Shown here: positions 8,927-17,732 of the stretch, in pieces
Numbering within the stretch: position 1 is the stretch's first letter
Layout of the letters: each line of letters starts with the position of its first letter
DNA from: Prevotella sp.
GTDB lineage: Bacteria > Bacteroidota > Bacteroidia > Bacteroidales > Bacteroidaceae
NCBI GenBank assembly: GCA_017554385.1
Contig: JAFZIL010000052.1
Location: 62,001-126,000, forward strand
Direction of reading: 5' to 3'
Length of the DNA stretch: 64,000 nt
Made by a program: the position numbers and the translations under genes
The notes under the pieces: generated by a model
What the model saw: the letters and a program-made list of their open reading frames with translations, nothing else
Databases searched by the model: none
Told to the model about the DNA's origin: nothing

Positions 8927-10924
8927 ATGAATAACAGGATGGAAGAAGACAATAACATCGTGAACGGACAGGTTCCAGAGGCGGTAGACTATAACGACGA
9001 CAACATACGCACCCTTACCGGTACGGAGCACATACGACTGCGCCCCGGCATGTACATCGGACGACTGGGCGACGGATCGCTGCCCGAGGACGGTATCTAC
9101 GTGCTGTTGAAGGAGGTGATCGACAACTCTATCGACGAGTTTAAGATGAAAGCTGGCGACCGCATTGAGATCAATGTCGAAGACAACCTGCGCGTCTCGG
9201 TGCGCGACTACGGACGCGGCATCCCACAGGGAAAGATGATCGAGGCTGTCTCCGTACTGAACACCGGCGGTAAGTACGACTCGAAGGCATTCAAGAAGTC
9301 CATCGGTCTGAACGGCGTAGGTGTTAAAGCCGTCAACGCCCTGAGCCGTCGTTTCGAGGTGGCCAGCTACCGCGACGGCAAGGTGCGCCGCGCCACCTTT
9401 GCCTGTGGCAAGCTCGTCAGCGACACCACCGAGGACACACAGGACGAGAACGGCACCTACATCTATTTCGAGCCCGATGACGACCTGTTCCTGCACTATA
9501 AGTTCCAAGACGACATCGTCGAGACCATGCTGCGCAACTATACCTATCTTAATATAGGGCTGGCCATCATGTACAACGGACGCCGCATCCTCTCCCGCCG
9601 CGGACTTGAGGATTTGCTGAAGGACCGCATGAGTGCCGATGCACTATATCCCATCGTCCACCTGCAAGGCGAAGACATCGAAATAGCCTTCACCCATGCC
9701 AACCAATATGGCGAGGAGTACTACTCCTTTGTCAACGGACAACACACCACGCAGGGAGGCACCCACCAGAGCGCCTTCAAGGAGCACATCGCCAAGACTA
9801 TCAAGGAGTTCTATCAGAAGAACTTTGAATACGGAGACATACGCACTGGCCTCGTAGCTGCCATCGCCCTGAACGTGGAGGAGCCTATGTTCGAGAGTCA
9901 GACGAAGATCAAGCTCGGCTCGCTCACCATGGCTCCCATGCCAGCACAGGTCGATGCCGAACATCCGGCACCACCCAGCATCAATAAGTACGTGGGCGAC
10001 TTCATCAAGCAGGAGGTCGACAACTACCTGCACAAGAACCCCGACACCGCCGAGGTGATGCTGCAGAAAATCCAGGAGAGCGAAAAGGAACGCAAGGCCA
10101 TGGCCGGCATCACGAAGCTGGCTCGCGAACGGGCAAAGAAAGCCAACCTGAACAACCGCAAGCTGCGCGACTGCCGCATACACTATAGCGACGTAAAGAG
10201 CGACCGCAAAGAAGAATCCTGTATCTTCATCACCGAGGGCGACTCGGCCAGCGGCTCCATCACCAAGAGTCGCGACGTAAACACCCAAGCCGTGTTCTCC
10301 CTGCGCGGAAAACCGCTCAACACCTTCAAGCTGACGAAGAAGGTTGTCTATGAAAACGAGGAGTTCAACCTCCTGCAGGCAGCACTCGATATTGAGGACG
10401 GCCTCGACACTCTGCGCTATAACAAAATTATCGTTGCCACCGATGCTGATGTCGACGGCATGCACATCCGGCTGCTGCTCATCACCTTTTTCCTGAAGTT
10501 CTTCCCCGAACTGGTGCGCGAAGGCCACGTCTACGTCCTCCAGACACCACTGTTCCGTGTTCGAAACAAACGTAATAAGATTAAGGGAACAGCAAAATAT
10601 GAACAGTCCGGAAAGACCGGAAGCTCTGGAAAATCAGATTACGTGGTGCGTTACTGCTACAACGAGGAAGAGCGCATGACCGCTATCAAGGAGTTGGGAC
10701 CAGACCCTGAGATCACCCGCTTCAAGGGACTGGGAGAAATTTCACCTGAAGAATTTGCCGGTTTCATCGGTCCTGACATCCGGATGGAACAGGTGACACT
10801 CCACAAGAATGACCAGGTTCAGAAGCTGCTGGCCTACTATATGGGCGACAACACCATGGAGCGCCAGAACTTCATCATCGACAACCTTGTCATCGAGGAA
10901 GACCGGCCCGAAGAAGAGTATTGA
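8927..10924 (+). CDS. parE: DNA topoisomerase IV subunit B (type IIA ATPase subunit)
   Basis: The ATP-binding and TOPRIM subunit of a type IIA topoisomerase that decatenates chromosomes (665 aa). Visible features: GHKL ATPase motifs ([29 protein letters not shown]), transducer lysine region [22 protein letters not shown] and DADVDGMH. I call it ParE rather than GyrB because a clearer GyrB lies at 48022 (EGDSAGGSAKQGRD) and this copy has SITKSRD and the [11 protein letters not shown] segment typical of Bacteroidetes ParE. The partner parC is not adjacent. A Gly/Ser-rich loop near residues 555-570 ([12 protein letters not shown]) looks like a family insertion. ATG at 8939 is an alternative start. 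Confidence 0.92.
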   Translation: MNNRMEEDNNIVNGQVPEAVDYNDDNIRTLTGTEHIRLRPGMYIGRLGDGSLPEDGIYVLLKEVIDNSIDEFKMKAGDRIEINVEDNLRVSVRDYGRGIPQGKMIEAVSVLNTGGKYDSKAFKKSIGLNGVGVKAVNALSRRFEVASYRDGKVRRATFACGKLVSDTTEDTQDENGTYIYFEPDDDLFLHYKFQDDIVETMLRNYTYLNIGLAIMYNGRRILSRRGLEDLLKDRMSADALYPIVHLQGEDIEIAFTHANQYGEEYYSFVNGQHTTQGGTHQSAFKEHIAKTIKEFYQKNFEYGDIRTGLVAAIALNVEEPMFESQTKIKLGSLTMAPMPAQVDAEHPAPPSINKYVGDFIKQEVDNYLHKNPDTAEVMLQKIQESEKERKAMAGITKLARERAKKANLNNRKLRDCRIHYSDVKSDRKEESCIFITEGDSASGSITKSRDVNTQAVFSLRGKPLNTFKLTKKVVYENEEFNLLQAALDIEDGLDTLRYNKIIVATDADVDGMHIRLLLITFFLKFFPELVREGHVYVLQTPLFRVRNKRNKIKGTAKYEQSGKTGSSGKSDYVVRYCYNEEERMTAIKELGPDPEITRFKGLGEISPEEFAGFIGPDIRMEQVTLHKNDQVQKLLAYYMGDNTMERQNFIIDNLVIEEDRPEEEY

Positions 10925-10936
10925 ACAACATGATGA

Positions 10937-10944
10937 TATTTTTG
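10937..10944 (+). promoter_or_regulatory. -7 promoter box (TATTTTTG) for the CoA transferase
   Basis: A TAnnTTTG match in the 52-bp gap after parE, 32 bp before the ATG. It implies the CoA transferase is transcribed independently of parE. Confidence 0.55.
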
Positions 10945-10976
10945 CATTCATTCATTTTTAAATTTTCTCAATAGCT

Positions 10977-12482
10977 ATGTCTTACACACGTATGACCGCT
11001 GCAGAGGCTGCAGCACTGATCAAGAACGGCGACCAAATCGCCATGAGCGGCTTCACACCTGCCGGTGTGGCCAAGGCTACAACAAAAGAACTGGCAAAGA
11101 TTGCCACTGCCGAGCATGAGGCAGGACGCGAGTTCAAGGTGAGCATCTTTACTGGTGCCAGCACCGGTCAGAGCACCGACGGCGACCTGGCAAATGCACA
11201 GGCCATCAAGTACCGTGCTCCCTACACCACCAACCCCGACTTCCGCAAGCACGTGAACATGGGCGAGATCCCCTACAACGACCTGCACCTGAGCCACATG
11301 GCACAGGAACTGCGCTACGGTTTCTATGGCGACATCGACTGGGCCATCCTCGAGGTCTGCGATATTGAGGAAGTGGGCGACGAGATGCGCGTCTACCTGA
11401 CCGCCGCTGGTGGCATCAGCCCTACGGCTGCCCGTCTGGCCAAGAAGGTGATCCTCGAGCTGAACGCTTTCCACAGCCCCAACGCCAAGTATATCCACGA
11501 CGTCTACGAGCCGCTCGACCCACCCTATCGCAAGCCCATTCCCATCTTCAACGTGAGCGACCGCATTGGTAAGCCTTACGTCTCCATTCCCCGCGAAAAA
11601 GTGGTGGGTGTCGTCGAGTGTAACATTCCCGACGAGGCACGCGCCTTCAAGGACAGCGACCCCGTGACCGACAAGATCGGCTATCTTACCGCTGAGTTCC
11701 TCGTTGACGAGCTGCATGCCGGCCGCATACCCAAGGAGTTCCTGCCCTTACAGAGTGGCGTAGGCTCGACAGCCAACGCTATCCTCGGTGCACTTGGCGA
11801 GGACAAGCACGTACCCGACTTCAACATCTATACTGAGGTGATTCAGAACTCAGTCATCGAGATGATGCTCAACGGCCGTGTGAAGGATGCTTCGGCCTGC
11901 TCGCTCACGGTCTCAAACGACTGCCTGATGCAGGTCTACGACAACATCGGCTACTTCAAGGATCACCTGACGCTGCGCCAGAGCGAGATCTCGAACCATC
12001 CCGCAGTCATCCGCCGACTGGGCGTCATCGCCATCAACACTGCCATCGAGGTCGACCTCTATGGCAACGTGAACTCGACCCACATCAGTGGCACGAAGAT
12101 GATGAACGGCATCGGTGGCTCGGGCGACTTCGAGCGCAACGCCTACCTCAGCATCTTCACCTGTCCATCGACAGCCAAGGGAGGACTGATCTCGTCGATC
12201 GTGCCCATGGTCACCCATCAGGACTCTTCGGAGCACGACGTCAATGTCGTCGTCACCGAACAGGGCGTCGCCGACCTGCGCCACAAGAGCCCCATGCAGC
12301 GTGCAGAAGCCATCATCGAGAACTGCGCACATCCTGACTATCGTCCGCTGCTGCGCGAGTACCTGAAGTTAGGTGTTGGTGGCCATACACGCCACTGCCT
12401 CACCGCCGCCTTCGCCATGCACGATACACTGGCACGCAAGGGCGATATGCACCTCACCGACTTCTCGGAGTACGTGAAATAA
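10977..12482 (+). CDS. Acetyl-CoA hydrolase/transferase family protein (succinate or propionate CoA transferase)
   Basis: A 501-residue class I CoA transferase of the Cat1/AarC/ScpC type. These form a glutamyl-CoA thioester and move CoA between acyl groups; in propionate-forming Bacteroidales the usual job is propionyl-CoA plus succinate to propionate plus succinyl-CoA. The probable catalytic glutamate is in FNIYTEVIQNSV (about residue 287). A preceding glycine motif (QSGVGSTANAI) and the C-terminal VVTEQGVADLRHKSP are family hallmarks. No subunit split or targeting signal is seen, so it is cytoplasmic. Substrate preference (acetate versus propionate/succinate) cannot be decided from sequence reading alone. 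A perfect 15-bp hairpin follows the stop. Confidence 0.88.
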   Translation: MSYTRMTAAEAAALIKNGDQIAMSGFTPAGVAKATTKELAKIATAEHEAGREFKVSIFTGASTGQSTDGDLANAQAIKYRAPYTTNPDFRKHVNMGEIPYNDLHLSHMAQELRYGFYGDIDWAILEVCDIEEVGDEMRVYLTAAGGISPTAARLAKKVILELNAFHSPNAKYIHDVYEPLDPPYRKPIPIFNVSDRIGKPYVSIPREKVVGVVECNIPDEARAFKDSDPVTDKIGYLTAEFLVDELHAGRIPKEFLPLQSGVGSTANAILGALGEDKHVPDFNIYTEVIQNSVIEMMLNGRVKDASACSLTVSNDCLMQVYDNIGYFKDHLTLRQSEISNHPAVIRRLGVIAINTAIEVDLYGNVNSTHISGTKMMNGIGGSGDFERNAYLSIFTCPSTAKGGLISSIVPMVTHQDSSEHDVNVVVTEQGVADLRHKSPMQRAEAIIENCAHPDYRPLLREYLKLGVGGHTRHCLTAAFAMHDTLARKGDMHLTDFSEYVK

Positions 12483-12500
12483 AGTCTCGCCCGTTGCGCA

Positions 12501-12535
12501 AACAGCCCCTGTTTGGTCCTCAAACAGGGGCTGTT
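12501..12535 (+). terminator. Perfect 15-bp hairpin after the CoA transferase gene
   Basis: AACAGCCCCTGTTTG at 12501-12515 pairs exactly with 12521-12535 around a 5-nt loop, 18 bp after the stop codon. There is only a short T run, so termination may be inefficient or bidirectional, serving the convergent PurF-like gene as well. The same core (ACAGGGGCTGT) recurs through 12640 and again near 50.1 kb. Confidence 0.55.
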
Positions 12536-12541
12536 TCATGG

Positions 12542-12650
12542 TCTGACAGGGGCTCTCAGACCTTCTGACAGGGGCTCTCAGACCTTCTGACAGGGGCTCT
12601 CAGCCTATCAAACAGGGGCTGTTAGACAGGCTAACAGGGGCTGTCAGCAG
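12542..12650. repeat. 22-bp tandem repeat and related ACAGGGGCT copies
   Basis: A 22-bp unit (TCTGACAGGGGCTCTCAGAC plus CT) starts at 12542, 12564 and 12586 with exact period, the third copy diverging at its end. Two looser copies of AACAGGGGCTGT follow to 12645. The array fills the space between two convergent genes. Alternative pairings between copies would make several competing hairpins. Confidence 0.85.
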
Positions 12651-12669
12651 ACCAACGGAGCCTGAATGG

Positions 12670-14103
12670 CTATCCAAAGTAGTCACCTTCGGGTTGCTGA
12701 TCATAGCTCGAGCCGTCGAAACAATGGGTGCAGACCTTCTCCTTGGGCAAGCCGATAGAAGTGATGAGGTCTTCAAGATGGGCGAACTTCACGGAGGAGA
12801 GTCCCAGCCGGCGCCCAATCTCGGCCACCATACGCTCGTATTCAGGTGAGCCCGTCTGTGCATATTTGTCGAGGTTGGCCTTATCATCGCCCTCGAAGTC
12901 GCGGATGATGCGGCGCGTAATCAGCTCCAGGTCGCTCTTCGACGCGGTGAAGCCGATGAACGGACAGCCGTAGACCAACGGCGGACAGGAGATGCGAACG
13001 TGCACTTCCTTGGCTCCATTGTCGAAAAACTCCTTCACATTATCGCGTAACTGCGTACCGCGAACGATGCTGTCGTCACAAAACACCACGCGCTTATCTT
13101 TGAGCAACGCCTCGTTGGGGATGAGCTTCATCTTTGCCACGAGGTCACGACGGCTCTGGTTGCCAGGAGTAAACGAGCGAGGCCAAGTGGGCGTATACTT
13201 CAGCACAGCACGCTTATAGGGTATCTTTTTGCCTTCGGCATAACCCAAGGCCATACCTACACCCGAATCAGGGATACCACATACGAGATCGGCCTCGACA
13301 TCGTCCTTCTCGCCCATCATCTGTCCGTTGCGCTCGCGCACAGCCTCGGTGTTGATACCTTCATAAGTAGAGGCTGGGAAACCATAGTAGACCCAAAGGA
13401 ACGAGCATATCTGGCAACGTGTGAAGGGAGGCTGGAGCACCTCAATGCAGTCGGCCTTCAGTCGGACAATCTCGCCAGGACCGAGGTCACGCACAATCTT
13501 ATAGTCGAGGTTGGGGAAGCTGGTGGTCTCGCTGGCTACAGCATAGGCTCCTTCCTTCTGTCCGATGACGATGGGCGTGCGGCCCAGAAAATCACGGGCT
13601 GCTATGATGCCGTCTTCGGTGAGGATGAGTATAGAGCAGGAGCCTTTGATCTTCTGGTAGACACGGTTGATGCCATCCTGGAACGTGTTGCCCATGTTGA
13701 TGAGCAGTGCCACGAGTTCAGTCTGGTTGATCTTGTTGGCGCTCATCTCGCTGAGGTGCATGCGCTGAGCTAGCAGCTCATCGGCAATTTCACGCTGGTT
13801 GTTGATCTTAGCCACCGTAGCCACGGCATATCGCCCAAGGTGAGAGTTGACGATGATGGGCTGGGGGTCGGTATCACTAATGACGCCGATGCCCTCGGTG
13901 CCGGCAAACTCGTTCAGCTCGTCTTCGAACTTCGAGCGGAAATAATCGCGCTCAAGTGAGTGAATGGCACGGCTGAAGCCGCGTTCACGGTCGAAGGTGA
14001 CAAGACCTGCACGTTTGGTGCCAAGATGTGAGTGATAGTCGGTTCCGTAAAACAAGTCGTTTACGCAATCCTTTGTAGAGATGGTTCCGAAAAAGCCGCC
14101 CAT
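12670..14103 (-). CDS. Amidophosphoribosyltransferase-like protein lacking the catalytic cysteine
   Basis: A 477-residue paralogue of PurF. The phosphoribosyltransferase half is intact, with the PRPP loop VVFCDDSIVRGTQ at 339-351, and cysteines placed like the 4Fe-4S ligands of Bacillus-type PurF are present (C233, C380, C458, C461). The N-terminal glutaminase is degenerate: the mature first residue should be Cys after Met, but here it is Gly (MGGFFGTIS), and the HNGN-type and RY-type glutamine-site motifs are altered (GRYAVATVAKINN). The start at 14103 is fixed by the promoter box at 14128-14135; the longer open frame would overlap it. It may use ammonia or have another role. A normal purF would be expected elsewhere. 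Confidence 0.8.
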   Translation of the reverse strand: MGGFFGTISTKDCVNDLFYGTDYHSHLGTKRAGLVTFDRERGFSRAIHSLERDYFRSKFEDELNEFAGTEGIGVISDTDPQPIIVNSHLGRYAVATVAKINNQREIADELLAQRMHLSEMSANKINQTELVALLINMGNTFQDGINRVYQKIKGSCSILILTEDGIIAARDFLGRTPIVIGQKEGAYAVASETTSFPNLDYKIVRDLGPGEIVRLKADCIEVLQPPFTRCQICSFLWVYYGFPASTYEGINTEAVRERNGQMMGEKDDVEADLVCGIPDSGVGMALGYAEGKKIPYKRAVLKYTPTWPRSFTPGNQSRRDLVAKMKLIPNEALLKDKRVVFCDDSIVRGTQLRDNVKEFFDNGAKEVHVRISCPPLVYGCPFIGFTASKSDLELITRRIIRDFEGDDKANLDKYAQTGSPEYERMVAEIGRRLGLSSVKFAHLEDLITSIGLPKEKVCTHCFDGSSYDQQPEGDYFG

Positions 14104-14127
14104 GGTTATTTGTTTCGTTGATGGGCG

Positions 14128-14135
14128 CAAAGGTA
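14128..14135 (-). promoter_or_regulatory. -7 promoter box (TACCTTTG) for the PurF-like gene
   Basis: A TAnnTTTG match 24 bp upstream of the ATG at 14103. It rules out the upstream in-frame ATG at 14130, which lies inside the box. Confidence 0.65.
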
Positions 14136-14271
14136 CAAATAATTGTTGAAAAACGACAATAACGCACCTTTTTTTTTCTTCCTCTACCCCATTTGTTGAT
14201 ATAGCATAGTTTGTAAATCATAAAAATCCAAAAATAAGCATCGTTTCTTCTTTTATTTATTAAATAATGTG

Positions 14272-14279
14272 TAACTTTG
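14272..14279 (+). promoter_or_regulatory. -7 promoter box (TAACTTTG) for pnp
   Basis: A TAnnTTTG match with a leader of roughly 50 nt before the pnp ATG. Confidence 0.65.
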
Positions 14280-14335
14280 CGACGATTTTGCGCAAAGGGC
14301 GCATTTTATGTATTTATTGATGTTTAAAAATTAAG

Positions 14336-16768
14336 ATGAACGTAATTACAAAGACCCTTCAATTGGCTGATGGAAGGACCATCACCATTGAAACCGGGAA
14401 AGTGGCAAAGCAGGCCGATGGCAGCGTGATGCTGCGCATGAACAACACCGTGCTCCTGGCCACCGTTTGTGCCGCAAAAGATGCAGTTCCCGGAACGGAT
14501 TTCATGCCGTTGCAAGTAGATTATCGCGAGCAGTACAGTGCTGCAGGTCGTTTCCCCGGTGGATTCACCAAGCGCGAAGGCAAAGCCTCTGACAATGAAA
14601 TCCTCACATCGCGACTCGTGGACCGCGTTCTCCGTCCACTTTTCCCCAGTAATTATCACGCTGAAGTTTTTGTCAATGTCATGCTGCTGTCGGCCGATGG
14701 TGTCGACCAGCCCGATGCACTGGCTGGCTTTGCCGCCTCTGCTGCCCTGGCATGTTCAGATATTCCCTTCGAGTGCCCCATCTCGGAGGTCCGCGTGGCC
14801 CGCGTGAACGGCGAGTATGTCATCAACCCCACCTATGCTCAAATGAAGCAGGCCGACATGGACATCATGGTCGGTGCCTCGGCTGAGAACATTATGATGG
14901 TGGAAGGCGAGATGAAGGAAGTCTCTGAGCAGGATCTGCTTGGTGCCCTGAAGGCTGCCATGGATGCTATCAAGCCCATGTGCGAACTGCAGGCCGAACT
15001 GAGCAAGGAGCTGGGCAAGGACGTGAAGCGCGAATATGACCACGAGGTGAACGACGAGGAGCTGCGTGCTCGTATGAACAAGGAGCTATACCAGCCCGCC
15101 TACGACATCACCAAGCAGGCGCTGGAGAAGCAGCAGCGCGCCGAGGCTTTCGAGAAGCTGCTCGATGACTTCAAGGAGAAGTTCTTTGCCGAGCGCAAGG
15201 AAGCCCTCGACGGCAAAACCGCCGAGAACAGTGTTAATGACGGTTCTACCGTCGAAATCTCCGACGATGAATACAGCGCCATGATGGATCGCTACTACCA
15301 CGATGTAGAGCGCGATGCCATGCGCCGTTGCATCCTCGACGAGGGCATCCGCCTCGACGGTCGTAAGACCACCGACATCCGTCCTATCTGGTGCGAGGTG
15401 TCGCCCCTGCCCATGCCTCACGGAAGCAGCATCTTCACCCGTGGCGAGACCCAGGCTCTGGGTACCTGCACACTGGGTACGAAACTCGATGAGAAGCTTG
15501 TGGACGACGTGCTCGACAAGAGCTACATGAAGTTCCTGCTCCACTACAACTTCCCCCCGTTCTGCACAGGCGAGGCCAAGGCACAGCGCGGTGTAGGCCG
15601 TCGCGAGATTGGTCACGGCCATCTGGCTTGGCGCGGTCTGAAGGGTCAGATTCCCGAGGACTTCCCTTACACTGTGCGCCTCGTGAGCCAGGTACTCGAG
15701 TCGAACGGCTCTAGCTCGATGGCTACCGTCTGCGCCGGTACGCTGGCCCTGATGGACGCTGGTGTGCCCATGAAGAAGCCCGTCTCGGGTATTGCTATGG
15801 GTCTGATCAAGAATCCCGGCGAGGAGAAATATGCTGTGCTGAGTGATATCCTTGGTGACGAGGATCACCTGGGCGACATGGACTTCAAGACCACCGGTAC
15901 GAAGGACGGTCTGACTGCTACACAGATGGATATCAAGTGCGATGGCCTCAGCTTCGACATCCTGGAGAAGGCCCTCATGCAGGCTAAGGAAGGTCGTGAG
16001 CACATCCTGAAATGCCTCACCGACACCATCGCTGAGCCGCGTGCTGATTTCAAGCCCCAGGTGCCCCGCATCGTCCAGATCGAGATTCCGAAGGAGTTCA
16101 TCGGTGCTGTCATTGGCCCTGGTGGAAAGATTATCCAGCAGATGCAGGAAGACACCAAGACCACTATCACCATCGACGAAGAGGATGGTGTAGGCAAGGT
16201 GCAGGTGTCTGGTCCCGACAAGGAAAGCATTGACGCTGCCTTGGCCAAGATCAAGGCTATCGTGGCCATCCCCGAAGTGGGCGAGGTCTACGACGGCGTA
16301 GTCCGCAGCATCATGCCTTACGGCTGCTTCGTTGAGATCATGCCTGGCAAGGATGGTCTGCTCCACATCTCGGAGATTGACTGGAAGCGCCTCGAGACCG
16401 TTGAGGAAGCTGGCATCAAGGAAGGCGACCATATCACCGTGAAGCTCCTTGAGATTGATCAGAAGACTGGCAAGTACAAGCTCTCTCACCGCGTGCTCAT
16501 CCCGAAGCCCGAGGGCTATGTCGAGCGTCCCGCACGTGGCGAGCGCCGTGAGCGTCCTGAGCGTGGAGATCGTGGTGAGCGTCGTCCGCGTCCCGAGCGT
16601 GGTGACCGTGGTGAGCGCGGTGAGCGCCGTCCGCGTCCTGAGCGCCGTGAGCGTCCTGCCGGCCCGATGGCTGAGAAGCTGCAGCAGTTAGGCGAGGAGT
16701 ATCATGATCCCGCTGAGAACCGCGAGCCGAAGGACTTCAGCGATGCCCTCGACCACATGGACTTCTAA
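14336..16768 (+). CDS. pnp: Polyribonucleotide nucleotidyltransferase (PNPase)
   Basis: A phosphorolytic 3'-5' exoribonuclease of 810 residues with two RNase PH cores separated by a helical domain, then KH and S1 RNA-binding domains. Seen are the first core ([12 protein letters not shown]), the active second core ([25 protein letters not shown]), the KH GxxG loop ([10 protein letters not shown]) and the S1 domain ([17 protein letters not shown]). The C-terminus carries an extra basic tail of about 75 residues rich in [12 protein letters not shown] repeats, not present in enterobacterial PNPase and likely to add RNA or protein contacts. It has its own promoter and a terminator hairpin after the stop. 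Confidence 0.96.
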   Translation: MNVITKTLQLADGRTITIETGKVAKQADGSVMLRMNNTVLLATVCAAKDAVPGTDFMPLQVDYREQYSAAGRFPGGFTKREGKASDNEILTSRLVDRVLRPLFPSNYHAEVFVNVMLLSADGVDQPDALAGFAASAALACSDIPFECPISEVRVARVNGEYVINPTYAQMKQADMDIMVGASAENIMMVEGEMKEVSEQDLLGALKAAMDAIKPMCELQAELSKELGKDVKREYDHEVNDEELRARMNKELYQPAYDITKQALEKQQRAEAFEKLLDDFKEKFFAERKEALDGKTAENSVNDGSTVEISDDEYSAMMDRYYHDVERDAMRRCILDEGIRLDGRKTTDIRPIWCEVSPLPMPHGSSIFTRGETQALGTCTLGTKLDEKLVDDVLDKSYMKFLLHYNFPPFCTGEAKAQRGVGRREIGHGHLAWRGLKGQIPEDFPYTVRLVSQVLESNGSSSMATVCAGTLALMDAGVPMKKPVSGIAMGLIKNPGEEKYAVLSDILGDEDHLGDMDFKTTGTKDGLTATQMDIKCDGLSFDILEKALMQAKEGREHILKCLTDTIAEPRADFKPQVPRIVQIEIPKEFIGAVIGPGGKIIQQMQEDTKTTITIDEEDGVGKVQVSGPDKESIDAALAKIKAIVAIPEVGEVYDGVVRSIMPYGCFVEIMPGKDGLLHISEIDWKRLETVEEAGIKEGDHITVKLLEIDQKTGKYKLSHRVLIPKPEGYVERPARGERRERPERGDRGERRPRPERGDRGERGERRPRPERRERPAGPMAEKLQQLGEEYHDPAENREPKDFSDALDHMDF

Positions 16769-16796
16769 TGCTGTAACGTCAGTATCAGAATAATGG

Positions 16797-16843
16797 AAAG
16801 CTGTCTGAGTTGCCTTCGAACAGGACAACTTGGACAGCTTTTT
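16797..16843 (+). terminator. Intrinsic terminator of pnp
   Basis: AAAGCTGTC (16797-16805) pairs with GACAGCTTT (16833-16841), and inside it AGTTG (16808-16812) pairs with CAACT (16826-16830). A T-rich run follows. It is placed 28 bp after the pnp stop. Confidence 0.75.
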
Positions 16844-16880
16844 CTTTCCCATAACTTCCTCTAACTCCCTCTAATAAATC

Positions 16881-17732
16881 ATGGAGATTTTACGCGACAA
16901 GCATTTTGAAGGCGAACGCCCGCTTTTCGAGCAACACCACCTGCGATTGGAACAAGTAACCATCGGCGACGGTGAAAGCGCCATCAAGGAGTGCTCTGAT
17001 ATCGAGACCGAGGACTGCCGCTTCTGGGGCAAGTACCCCTTCTGGCATGTGCATGGCTTTAAAATCAAACGTTGTCATTTCGAAGTAGGGGCACGTTCAG
17101 CTCTGTGGTACAGCGACCATCTCGTCATGTCCGACACACGCATAGACGCACCGAAAATGTTCCGTGAGATGAGCGACATACGTCTGGAAAACGTTGTCAT
17201 CAACGATGCCGACGAGACTTTTTGGCGCTGCCAGAATATCGAGGCTCATAACCTCGAACTGCACGACGGCACCTACCCTTTCATGTTCTGTAAGAACGTC
17301 AAGATCGACAACCTGCGCTCAGACTCGAAATATGTCTTCCAATACTGTAAGAACATAGAACTACACAATGCCCACATAGTGACCAAGGACTCGTTCTGGG
17401 AATGTGAGAACGTGACCATCTACGACTCCGTGCTCGACGGGGAGTATCTGGCCTGGCACTCGAAGAATGTGCGGTTGGTGAACTGTCATCTCGCAGGCGA
17501 ACAACTGCTATGCTACGCCGACCACTTAGTGCTTGAGAATTGTACGTTCGATGCCCAGTGCGACCGCGTGTTCGAATACTCTGACGTGTGTGCCCACATA
17601 CGTGGACATATTGAAAACATCAAGAATCCTACCAGCGGCCACATAGTAGCCGATAGCATTGGGTCGGTTACCATCGACAAAAACATCAAGCAGCCAGCAA
17701 ACTGCGAAATCTCTGTTATACAATATACTTAA
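16881..17732 (+). CDS. DUF3737 family protein (right-handed beta-helix-like)
   Basis: A 283-residue cytoplasmic protein with no signal peptide. It is built of about ten short repeats of roughly 20-24 residues with a C/N-x-N/D-I/V-x-I/L pattern (CKNVKIDNLRSD, CKNIELHNAHIV, CENVTIYDSVLD, SKNVRLVNCHLA), as in parallel beta-helix folds. It matches my memory of DUF3737, a widespread family of unknown function. The final codons overlap by 4 bp, tail to tail, with the P-type ATPase gene. No promoter box is evident between the pnp terminator and this gene. Confidence 0.75.
   Translation: MEILRDKHFEGERPLFEQHHLRLEQVTIGDGESAIKECSDIETEDCRFWGKYPFWHVHGFKIKRCHFEVGARSALWYSDHLVMSDTRIDAPKMFREMSDIRLENVVINDADETFWRCQNIEAHNLELHDGTYPFMFCKNVKIDNLRSDSKYVFQYCKNIELHNAHIVTKDSFWECENVTIYDSVLDGEYLAWHSKNVRLVNCHLAGEQLLCYADHLVLENCTFDAQCDRVFEYSDVCAHIRGHIENIKNPTSGHIVADSIGSVTIDKNIKQPANCEISVIQYT

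Noticed and set aside
12542..12650. CRISPR-like array
   Set aside because: The units are directly adjacent with no unique spacers; it is a simple tandem repeat.
15086..16489. 467-codon open frame antisense to pnp
   Set aside because: It is a shadow of the strongly coding plus strand (codon bias keeps the complementary frame open); PNPase motifs are complete on the plus strand.
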